From: a bacterium
GTDB lineage: Bacteria > UBP15 > UBA6099
Reading direction: 5' to 3'
Length of the DNA: 6,460 bases
NCBI GenBank assembly: GCA_029573925.1
Contig: JAKQBV010000373.1
Location: forward strand, 1-6,460
Shown here: piece by piece, positions 1 to 4,802 of the stretch
Position numbering within the stretch: position 1 is the stretch's first letter
Layout: each line of letters opens with the position of its first letter
Made by a program: the position numbers and the translations under genes
Notes under the pieces: generated by a model
Databases searched by the model: none
The model's input: only the letters and a program-made list of their open reading frames with translations
Told to the model about the DNA's origin: nothing

Positions 1-1037
1 ATCTCTTCGGCGGCAGGCCCCTGCCCTTTTGCCGCTCGCACCACCCATTCGAGGTACGCCCTTTCAGACGCCGGGTTGCAGAGCGCCCCGCCCAATATCT
101 TCGCCGACTGCAATCCCGCCCGGTGCGCCTCCGGCGTCTCAGGAAAAAACTCCATCAGACGCCTGTACGCCTCCACCGCCATCGCGTACTCCTTCGCCGC
201 GTGTATCGCCCCTGCAACCTTCAACTGTTCGCTAGGCTCGAAAATCGCGTCCGGCGCTTGGTCCATCAACGCGCGGTACAACTCCGGAATCGAGCCGAAC
301 TGCTTCTTTTCATACGCCGCCTCCAGCCTCCCAAGAAACGCCTCCTGCGGCCCCAGCAGCGCCGCCTGTCCTCTCTTCACCGCGTCGAAGTTCGGCACTA
401 TCACCGCCCGCGTCGCTGTCAGCAGATACACCACTCCCGCCCCGAACGCGAACCCTCCCACGTGCGCCATGTACGCAACATTCGAATACTCCATCGCCCG
501 CATCGACCAGAATTGCATGGCCATATACAACCCTAAGAAAAACCACGCTGGTATCGGAAAAAACGGAACCGGAAAAATCAGCAGCAGAAAAAAAGTCTTC
601 ACCTTTGAACGCGGAAACAGAACAAAGTAGCCGCCCATCACCGCCGATATCGCGCCCGACGCCCCCACCAGCGACACCGACGGCGCTCCCGCCAAGTCCT
701 GCGCCAGCTTGAACGCCAGCGTCGCCACTATCCCCCCCGCCAGATAGAACGCCACAAAACCCGGACGCCCCATCATGTCCTCTATGTTCGCCCCGAACAG
801 CCACAAAAACCACATGTTGCCGATCAGGTGCATCCAGCCACCGTGCATGAACTCGCTCGCCAGCAGCGTCGTGAACCTTACCTCGTCCGTTTTAAACGCC
901 AACTGCTCGTGGAAATGAATATAGTCCCCGCCGTGAACCGCCCCGAAATGGATAGCCACATTCGCCGCTATCAGGCAGAACAACATAAACGGCAGCCGCC
1001 GCGTCGGATTCGTCACCGCATACGGTATCGGAAACAT
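1..1037 (-). CDS. Rhomboid family intramembrane serine protease with TPR-like C-terminal tail (3' end cut by window)
   Basis: A membrane protease that cleaves transmembrane substrates within the bilayer. The frame is open from the ATG at 1037 to the left edge (345 codons, no stop). About six hydrophobic segments are seen (near residues 15-32, 68-84, 94-112, 120-140, 147-175, 186-206). The rhomboid signature is complete: H65, H70 and N74 with the same spacing as H145, H150 and N154 of E. coli GlpG, the nucleophile motif GASG with Ser127, and the partner His192 in AHVGGFAFG. Residues 230-345 are soluble, helical and TPR-like, with alternating small and aromatic residues (for example EYAVAVEAYRRLMEFFPE). 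The start is supported by GGAGG a few bases upstream. Codons are mostly G-ending, unlike the C-ending plus-strand genes. Family assignment is firm; substrate unknown; the tail's TPR nature is inferred from pattern only. Confidence 0.92.
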   Translation of the reverse strand, partial: MFPIPYAVTNPTRRLPFMLFCLIAANVAIHFGAVHGGDYIHFHEQLAFKTDEVRFTTLLASEFMHGGWMHLIGNMWFLWLFGANIEDMMGRPGFVAFYLAGGIVATLAFKLAQDLAGAPSVSLVGASGAISAVMGGYFVLFPRSKVKTFFLLLIFPVPFFPIPAWFFLGLYMAMQFWSMRAMEYSNVAYMAHVGGFAFGAGVVYLLTATRAVIVPNFDAVKRGQAALLGPQEAFLGRLEAAYEKKQFGSIPELYRALMDQAPDAIFEPSEQLKVAGAIHAAKEYAMAVEAYRRLMEFFPETPEAHRAGLQSAKILGGALCNPASERAYLEWVVRAAKGQGPAAEE

Positions 1038-1049
1038 CCGTCCTCCGCC
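1038..1049 (-). promoter_or_regulatory. Shine-Dalgarno site of the rhomboid gene
   Basis: Read on the minus strand this is GGCGGAGGA a few bases before the ATG at 1037. It decides the start: the resulting N-terminus (MFPIPYAVTNPTRR) leads straight into the first membrane segment, as in other rhomboids. Confidence 0.7.
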
Positions 1050-1105
1050 TTTTCCGCTCGCGCTCCCGGCGCAACCCATCTTGCGCAACATCGCCGGATG
1101 CCACG

Positions 1106-1114
1106 ATTATACCA
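1106..1114 (-). promoter_or_regulatory. Extended -10 promoter for the rhomboid gene
   Basis: On the minus strand the sequence TGGTATAAT is a perfect TATAAT box preceded by the TGN extension that lets sigma70-type promoters work with a poor -35. No good -35 is visible 16-18 bases upstream, which fits an extended -10 promoter. Transcription would begin near 1099, giving a leader of about 60 bases. Based on sequence only. Confidence 0.5.
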
Positions 1115-1138
1115 TATCGCCCGCGCGCCGAGGAAAAT

Positions 1139-1183
1139 GGGGACATTCAGCGCGGCTTTTGAGCGATGGGTGTCCCCTTTTTT
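1139..1183 (+). repeat. REP-like imperfect hairpin ending in a T-run
   Basis: Arms GGGGACA (1139-1145) and TGTCCCC (1171-1177) enclose a 25-base loop with a smaller GCGC pairing and are followed by six T. The shape is that of an intrinsic terminator for plus-strand transcription, but no gene ends just upstream. The wording GGGGACATTC...GGTGTCCCC recalls dispersed REP/RAYT-type palindromes from other bacteria (memory, not checked). It may therefore be a mobile palindrome remnant rather than a working terminator. Confidence 0.4.
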
Positions 1184-1317
1184 CTCTCCGCCGCTTTGTT
1201 GCTAACTGAGTTTTCCCGAAGCTCAGGAACTCATTTGCGCTATATGTTATTATTAGATAATTCAACCCGCTTAATTTGTCCGAATAATATATGTGTGCCA
1301 TGCTTTTTCCTTTGCGC

Positions 1318-1371
1318 ATGAAACTTCGCGCATGATGGCGCTTTTATTCATCGCCAAGCAGGAAGTTTCAT
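1318..1371. promoter_or_regulatory. 10-bp inverted repeat, possible operator pair upstream of iolB
   Basis: ATGAAACTTC (1318-1327) and GAAGTTTCAT (1362-1371) are exact reverse complements, with centres about 44 bases apart (roughly four helical turns). The right arm ends 11 bases before a perfect TATAAT box, about where the -35 would lie, so a bound protein could block RNA polymerase. Sugar-responsive regulators commonly bind such paired sites near iol genes, but the motif is not one I can assign to a named regulator. It could also form a stem if transcribed from further upstream. Confidence 0.35.
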
Positions 1372-1382
1372 TCAATAAATCA

Positions 1383-1388
1383 TATAAT
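1383..1388 (+). promoter_or_regulatory. -10 box of the iolB promoter
   Basis: A perfect TATAAT lies in an A/T-rich patch (1366-1390) that stands out from the GC-rich surroundings. No convincing -35 is seen at the usual spacing, which suggests an activator-dependent or weak promoter. Predicted start of transcription is near 1395, leaving a leader of about 36 bases. Confidence 0.4.
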
Positions 1389-1417
1389 ATCCCAAGCGAC
1401 GGGAGCCGTTCCCCGCC

Positions 1418-1422
1418 GGAGG
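1418..1422 (+). promoter_or_regulatory. Shine-Dalgarno site of iolB
   Basis: GGAGG lies eight bases before the ATG at 1431. It decides the start against an in-frame upstream ATG at 1293, which would add 46 residues with no resemblance to the family. Confidence 0.75.
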
Positions 1423-1430
1423 AACTCATC

Positions 1431-2228
1431 ATGAGCATGCTCATCAAACACAAACCCTTCAAAGGCCGCGCCGAAATCGTCAAACCCGGCCTAGACGGAC
1501 TCAAACTCATATCTTTCGACCTCCTGTCTCTTGAAAAAGGAATGTCGCACACCGAGGACACCGGGACACGCGAAGTTTGCGCGGTCATACTCGGCGGACA
1601 ATGCGACCTCGCCGCCGCCGGACGCGAATGGAAAAACGCAGGCTCCCGCCCCGACGTCTTCAGCGGCCCCGCCGCTTCCCTTTTCATCCCGGCGGGCAAC
1701 ACCTTCAGCGTCTCCGCCACCGGCGGCTCCACCGCCGAAGTCGCCCTGCTCCGCTGCGAAGGCGGCGCTTCCGGCGACCCCCTCTTCATCCCGCCGGAGC
1801 GCGTCAAACAAAACGACCGGGGCAAAGGCAACTGGCTTCGCCGCGTACACGACATAGTTGACCGCGACATACCAGCCTCCCGCATGCTCGTCGGCGAAAC
1901 CCACAGCCCCGCCGGCAACTGGTCCAGCGCCCCGCCCCACTGCCATGACATCGACAACCCGCCCTTCGAGTCCAACCACGAGGAAATCTATTTCTTCAAA
2001 TGCCACCCCTCTCAGGGCTTCCAACTCATCCGCCTCTACACCGACGACCGCTCCCTCGACATCGCCCATGTCGTCGAAAACAACGACACCGTCGTCATCG
2101 ACCGCGGATACCATCCCGTCGCCGCCGGCCCCGGCTACAAAGGATACTACCTCTGGATACTCGCCGGAGAAAGCCGGGAAATCCTGATGCGCGACGACCC
2201 TTGCCACAAATGGCTAAAGGAGTGTTAG
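1431..2228 (+). CDS. iolB: 5-deoxy-glucuronate isomerase (IolB, KduI/IolB cupin family)
   Basis: Cytoplasmic enzyme of myo-inositol catabolism converting 5-deoxy-D-glucuronate to 2-deoxy-5-keto-D-gluconate (EC 5.3.1.30). The 265-residue product matches the usual length of about 270 and shows the two-cupin layout. The C-terminal cupin carries the family block NWSSAPPHCHD, then EEIYFF, then the stretch YTDDRSLD, then DRGYHPV. By analogy with KduI the metal ligands should be H170, H172, E185 and H228; all are present. The start at 1431 is fixed by GGAGG and by family length; MSMLIKHKPF is the expected kind of N-terminus. The exported nitroreductase-like gene follows after 59 bases, probably in the same transcript. 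No other iol genes are visible, so the substrate could be another deoxy-uronate; the family itself is clear. Confidence 0.92.
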   Translation: MSMLIKHKPFKGRAEIVKPGLDGLKLISFDLLSLEKGMSHTEDTGTREVCAVILGGQCDLAAAGREWKNAGSRPDVFSGPAASLFIPAGNTFSVSATGGSTAEVALLRCEGGASGDPLFIPPERVKQNDRGKGNWLRRVHDIVDRDIPASRMLVGETHSPAGNWSSAPPHCHDIDNPPFESNHEEIYFFKCHPSQGFQLIRLYTDDRSLDIAHVVENNDTVVIDRGYHPVAAGPGYKGYYLWILAGESREILMRDDPCHKWLKEC

Positions 2229-2272
2229 TTAGCATTTTTCACCAACGCTCTGCCGCAATATTTAGGAATAAT

Positions 2273-2278
2273 AAGGAG
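2273..2278 (+). promoter_or_regulatory. Shine-Dalgarno site of the nitroreductase-like gene
   Basis: AAGGAG lies nine bases before the ATG at 2288. It sets the start there rather than at an in-frame ATG at 2000 inside iolB, and it places a signal peptide exactly at the N-terminus. Confidence 0.7.
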
Positions 2279-2287
2279 ACGCCCATA

Positions 2288-2977
2288 ATGAACACGAATC
2301 AGACGATGAAATATACATCTTCCGCAATTAATAACAAATGCCTTGCCGCCATTCTGGCTGTGGCCATGACGATTGCCGCAGCTTCGATCTCCGCCGCAGC
2401 GGAAAACATCAAACTGCCGCCCCCGCAGACGGACGGCGGAATCCCCCTTATGCAAGCCCTCAAACACAGGAGCACCGCCCGCGCGTTCAGCCCAAAAGAA
2501 CTCCCCGCTCAAACACTCTCAAACCTTCTTTGGGCCGCCTTCGGCGTCAACCGCCCGGATAGCGGCAAACGCACCGCCCCTTCCGCCATGAACTGGCAGG
2601 AAATCGACATATACGTCGCCCTCCCCGGCGGCCTCTACCTCTACGCCGCAGAAACCCATTCCCTCGCGCCCGTCCTCGACGAAGACATCCGCGCCGCGAC
2701 CGGCATGCAGCAGCTAGTTAAAGACGCCCCCGTCAACCTTGTCTTCGTCGCCGACTTTGCCAAAATGAAACAGGGAACCAAAGACGACAAAATACTCTAT
2801 TCAGCCGCAGACACCGGATTCATCAGCCAGAACGTTTACCTGTTCTGCGCCTCCGAAGGCCTCGCCACATTCGTCAGAGGCTTTGTAGACAAACCCGCGC
2901 TCTCAAAAATAATGCGCCTCCGCAAAGACCAGAAAATCACCCTCGCCCAATCCGTCGGCTTCCCCGCAGAAGAATAA
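2288..2977 (+). CDS. Exported nitroreductase-family protein (SagB/ThcOx-like)
   Basis: A 229-residue FMN-type oxidoreductase of unknown substrate. Residues 1-38 form a Sec-like signal peptide: lysines at 8 and 17, a hydrophobic core LAAILAVAMTIAAASI, and a likely AAA cleavage site before EN. No twin-arginine motif is seen. The mature part opens with IKLPPPQTDGGIPLMQAL and RSTARAF (R61-F67), the usual N-terminal phosphate-binding region of nitroreductases. It continues with LSNLLWAAFGVNR, RTAPSAMNWQEIDIYV and ADTGFISQNVYLFCASEGLATF, typical of the SagB/ThcOx branch. The C-terminus (LAQSVGFP) also fits. A signal peptide predicts a periplasmic or surface location. The 59-base spacing from iolB suggests co-transcription, but no pathway link is known. 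An alternative start at residue 7 would keep the signal peptide. Family likely; function unassigned. Confidence 0.82.
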   Translation: MNTNQTMKYTSSAINNKCLAAILAVAMTIAAASISAAAENIKLPPPQTDGGIPLMQALKHRSTARAFSPKELPAQTLSNLLWAAFGVNRPDSGKRTAPSAMNWQEIDIYVALPGGLYLYAAETHSLAPVLDEDIRAATGMQQLVKDAPVNLVFVADFAKMKQGTKDDKILYSAADTGFISQNVYLFCASEGLATFVRGFVDKPALSKIMRLRKDQKITLAQSVGFPAEE

Positions 2978-2981
2978 ACCC

Positions 2982-3006
2982 GAAAAACCGTTTTGAAACA
3001 GTTTTC
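2982..3006 (+). terminator. Weak A/T hairpin after the nitroreductase gene, degraded member of a palindrome family
   Basis: Starting five bases after the stop codon, arms AAAAC (2984-2988) and GTTTT (3001-3005) flank a loop containing TTTTGAAA. The stem is poor, but wording and position resemble the perfect palindrome at 5880-5913. It may be an eroded copy acting as a terminator; a chance A/T match is possible. Confidence 0.3.
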
Positions 3007-3131
3007 ACCGCAGTGCGATTGGGCTGAGGCAATTCACCGCAATTCAAATTAATGCCTATGTGATGGCTAACGAGCGGGCGACCCGCTATGCGAAAAGCGG
3101 GAACGGACACATTGCTATTCTGTCGTTAATT

Positions 3132-3208
3132 CGTAGGGGCGACCCGCCGGGTCGCCCTTTTCAGAAATTGCCATCCCAATCCGGGCGACCCGGCGGGTCG
3201 CCCCTACG
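3132..3208. repeat. Nested 26-bp inverted repeat of the GTAGGGGCGACCC type
   Basis: Arms 3132-3157 and 3183-3208 are perfect reverse complements separated by 25 bases. Each arm is itself a palindrome: GGGCGACCC, a three-base loop (GCC or GGC), GGGTCGCCC. The DNA or RNA can therefore fold either as one long stem or as two short hairpins. Short palindromes beginning GTAGGGGC and ending GCCCCTAC occur dispersed in many unrelated bacterial genomes (recollection); they resemble non-autonomous mobile palindromes, mechanism unknown to me. This pair is two units facing each other. Confidence 0.85.
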
Positions 3209-3248
3209 GAATGCTTGCATGATATTTCCACAGGGCCGGAATGTCGCC

Positions 3249-3280
3249 GGGCGATTCGTGAATCGCCCCATCGCCCCTAC
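3249..3280. repeat. Variant GGGCGATTC palindrome with a GCCCCTAC tail
   Basis: GGGCGATTC (3249-3257) and GAATCGCCC (3260-3268) pair across a two-base loop. The unit is followed at 3272-3280 by CGCCCCTAC, the outer end typical of the neighbouring inverted repeat. It looks like a sequence variant of the same palindrome family, 41 bases further along. Confidence 0.6.
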
Positions 3281-3295
3281 AAATAAACATCATAG

Positions 3296-3349
3296 AAAAA
3301 CGGGGACTGGCAGCGCGCGTCCCAGCGATGCCTGTGCCCGCTTTTCGCC
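3296..3349 (-). repeat. 54-base direct repeat, copy 1, terminator-like on the minus strand
   Basis: This unit matches 3464-3517 at 50 of 54 positions with no gaps. Read on the minus strand it contains GGGAC (3323-3319) pairing with GTCCC (3307-3303) across an 11-base loop, then CG and five T. That is the layout of an intrinsic terminator. The four differences between copies fall in or beside this hairpin. Confidence 0.7.
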
Positions 3350-3428
3350 GCTATGAGAACTCTCCGCACATTCGTTGCCAAGGCCTCTTTAACAACGATA
3401 AAAAAGCTGCTTTCGCGTCAATAATTTT

Positions 3429-3460
3429 CCTTTGTGTCTTTGTGTCTCCGTGGTTAACAC
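3429..3460. repeat. Widespread GTGTCTTTGTGTCTCCGTGG motif
   Basis: The plus strand carries two adjacent TTTGTGTC octamers (3431-3446) followed by TCCGTGGTTAA. Its reverse complement reads ACCACGGAGACACAAAG. I recall this phrase as a dispersed intergenic element of unknown function in many environmental bacterial genomes. It lies between the two copies of the 54-base repeat. No coding meaning is evident. Confidence 0.5.
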
Positions 3461-3463
3461 AAT

Positions 3464-3491
3464 AAAAACGGGAACCAGCAGCGCGTGTCCC
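3464..3491 (-). terminator. Candidate intrinsic terminator of the DUF2804 gene
   Basis: GGGAC, an 11-base loop, GTTCCC, then a T-run, starting about 42 bases after the TAG at 3534. The stem is short and has one bulge, so efficiency may be modest. Copy 1 at 3296-3323 has a clean five-pair stem and could act as a backup. Confidence 0.45.
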
Positions 3492-3517
3492 AGCGATGCC
3501 TGTGCCCGCTTTTCGCC
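3464..3517 (-). repeat. 54-base direct repeat, copy 2, next to the end of the DUF2804 gene
   Basis: The second copy begins 16 bases past the stop codon of the minus-strand gene. Its hairpin arms lie at 3487-3491 and 3470-3475 and are followed on the minus strand by G and five T (3468-3464). In this copy the inner arm has one extra base (GTTCCC rather than GTCCC), so the stem is slightly bulged. Confidence 0.7.
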
Positions 3518-3533
3518 AACCGCGCTAGTCGCG

Positions 3534-4580
3534 CTACAGCAGGGAGTCCATGTGTTCGGCGACGCCGAAGACGTCTTTGACTGGGTGTTTCTCTCCGGAG
3601 TCGTCCACGAGGAACCCGTTGAAGAGTCCGAGCGGCTGCCGGTAGTGGGTCTTGAAGACGCCGAGGTTGAGGTCTTCCACTTTCAGCCCCTGCGGCGTGA
3701 AATCGAGTTCGACCCGTCCGTCGTGGTCGCTGATTCGCCACGGCTTTTTCGTGTCGGCTTCGTCGAACTCGAACTTGATCGGGCCGAGCAGAGAGATTTC
3801 CGGGCCGTGCCAGATTGCGCACTCGTTCCACGAGCGCTGGTCTTCGATAAGATTGTCCGTGAGGTTCGCGCCTATCACCCGCCCTTTCGAGTCGAACGCG
3901 GCGAAGTTCGCCCACTTCCACCAGAATCGGCGCGGATAGTACGCCTTATGCACGTCGATGAGGGCGATGTCCCGCGCGGGGTCCAGCCGGACGCTCTCCC
4001 CGCCGACTTTCAGTTCGCCTTCCGCCGGGCACACCACCTTGTGCGAATACATCGCGCTTGAGGCGCCGAGCGGCAGGCTCACTATGAGCGGCTGCACTTT
4101 CGAGAGGTCTTCCAGCGCGCGGAACCGCCCGGACAGAGCCGGGATTCCTTTCGACGCGGCTATATCCGCGCGTATCTCGTGCCGCCCCTTGTCTATGTGG
4201 TTTTCATATTCGAGCTTGTATCCGGGGAGTTTCGCGCTGGAGCGCCCGTCAAAGAGCGACTCCGCCACCTTTGCCGCGCCCGGCGGCAGCATCCTGCGCT
4301 GCTCGTGGAGTTTGCCCGTCCGGCGGTCGTACGCGAAGAAAAATGTTTTCGCGGTTATCCCCGCGTCGAAGATAACCGTGCCGAAATAGAAGTCGGGATG
4401 AATGACGGCGTAGTGCTGCCAGTCCTTGAGCCGGAGCCGCCTGAGGGCGCGGGGCGCGGCCCCGCCCATCAGCGGGTCGGCGTCCAGCATGTTCAGGTTG
4501 CGAAACGGCGACTTGAACACGCCGAGGTTGAACTTGCCGTTTTCCACTATCCTGTCGGGCGTTTCCAGCAGCGTTCTCAT
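3534..4580 (-). CDS. DUF2804 domain-containing protein
   Basis: A 348-residue protein matching DUF2804 by its hallmark stretches; the biochemical role of the family is not known to me. Recognisable parts are the N-terminal GKFNLGVFKSPFRNLN, the YAVIHPDFYFGTVIFDAGI block (residues 58-75), the aromatic core RRFWWKWANFAAFDSKGR (217-234), and NLTDNLIEDQRSWNE (239-253). There is no signal peptide or membrane segment, so a cytoplasmic location is likely. The length equals that of a full DUF2804 protein. The ATG at 4580 is chosen because GGGGAGG stands seven bases upstream. The motif NLGVFK occurs near both ends (18-23 and 305-310), and the DNA there is nearly identical over 20 bases. It is head to head with the amidohydrolase gene, with a 222-base gap. 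Base composition is more balanced than in the neighbouring genes. Family firm, function unknown. Confidence 0.88.
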   Translation of the reverse strand: MRTLLETPDRIVENGKFNLGVFKSPFRNLNMLDADPLMGGAAPRALRRLRLKDWQHYAVIHPDFYFGTVIFDAGITAKTFFFAYDRRTGKLHEQRRMLPPGAAKVAESLFDGRSSAKLPGYKLEYENHIDKGRHEIRADIAASKGIPALSGRFRALEDLSKVQPLIVSLPLGASSAMYSHKVVCPAEGELKVGGESVRLDPARDIALIDVHKAYYPRRFWWKWANFAAFDSKGRVIGANLTDNLIEDQRSWNECAIWHGPEISLLGPIKFEFDEADTKKPWRISDHDGRVELDFTPQGLKVEDLNLGVFKTHYRQPLGLFNGFLVDDSGEKHPVKDVFGVAEHMDSLL

Positions 4581-4587
4581 GTGTGAG

Positions 4588-4594
4588 CCTCCCC
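4588..4594 (-). promoter_or_regulatory. Shine-Dalgarno site of the DUF2804 gene
   Basis: Minus-strand GGGGAGG, seven bases from the ATG at 4580, a strong site that fixes the start. Confidence 0.75.
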
Positions 4595-4792
4595 GGCCCG
4601 CCGGGCCTCGCGCGGGCGTCCGGCTTTTTGGCGGCCGGATATCAATTTAACCCCGCCTTGCGGCGGCGTGTCAAGCTTCGAGTCGGAACGCTGCGCTCGC
4701 CCCCGATTAAAAAAAACACTGGTCATTTCCCCCCTTCGCGGCCACAATATCCCAAACGGGGCGAACCCGCGCCGCGCGCGCGCCCCACTTGC
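4595..4792. promoter_or_regulatory. Divergent control region between the DUF2804 and amidohydrolase genes
   Basis: About 200 bases without a credible gene. The left part is GC-rich with short self-complementary stretches: GGCCCGCCGGGCC near 4594-4606, and TCCGGC facing GCCGGA across a T-run near 4619-4639. An A/T-rich patch at 4640-4650 and an A-run at 4708-4716 break the GC-rich sequence. A weak plus-strand promoter is TGGTCA (4720-4725), a 17-base spacer, then CACAAT (4743-4748). No clear minus-strand promoter was found. Confidence 0.3.
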
Positions 4793-4802
4793 GGAGATTC
4801 GC

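Larger units (their letters stand above)
2978..3533. other. Repeat-rich gene-free stretch between convergent genes
   Basis: The nitroreductase-like gene ends at the left and the DUF2804 gene ends at the right, so no promoter is needed here. I see no credible coding region: the only open frames run through repeats and lack homology. The contents are an A/T hairpin, a small GCGGG/CCCGC hairpin (3074-3086), a large inverted repeat, a related palindrome, two copies of a 54-base repeat, and a widespread GTGTC-type motif. At 3090-3101 the 12 bases GCGAAAAGCGGG match the reverse complement of one end of the 54-base unit, perhaps a fragment of a third copy. Confidence 0.7.

Noticed and set aside
76..630. 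Open plus-strand frame of 184 codons at the left end
   Set aside because: It runs antisense to the rhomboid gene, whose catalytic motifs are unmistakable; the product is low-complexity with no ribosome binding site.
310..813. Minus-strand frame of 167 codons, glycine-rich
   Set aside because: It is a shifted frame of the rhomboid gene; only the frame starting at 1037 gives the H/N/GASG/H signature and membrane segments.
1293..1430. In-frame 46-residue extension of IolB from the ATG at 1293
   Set aside because: It has no family resemblance and no ribosome binding site; the ATG at 1431 has GGAGG and gives the normal length.
1491..2207. Long open frame antisense to iolB (238 codons)
   Set aside because: It is produced by the C-ending codon bias of iolB; valine/glycine/alanine-rich product without domains.
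2000..2287. In-frame 96-residue extension of the nitroreductase-like protein
   Set aside because: It overlaps iolB, is arginine/proline-rich, and would bury the signal peptide; AAGGAG supports the ATG at 2288.
3060..3356. Plus-strand frame of 98 codons
   Set aside because: It reads through the nested inverted repeat, the variant palindrome and copy 1 of the 54-base repeat, so it is not a gene.
3132..3517. Possible CRISPR array
   Set aside because: The repeats are palindromic or only two copies, with unequal spacing and no spacer-length regularity or cas genes.
3432..4061. Plus-strand frame of 209 codons
   Set aside because: Antisense to the DUF2804 gene and begins in the GTGTC motif.
4668..4802. 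45-residue upstream extension of the amidohydrolase
   Set aside because: Basic, non-conserved and covering the promoter region; the ATG at 4803 has a ribosome binding site.
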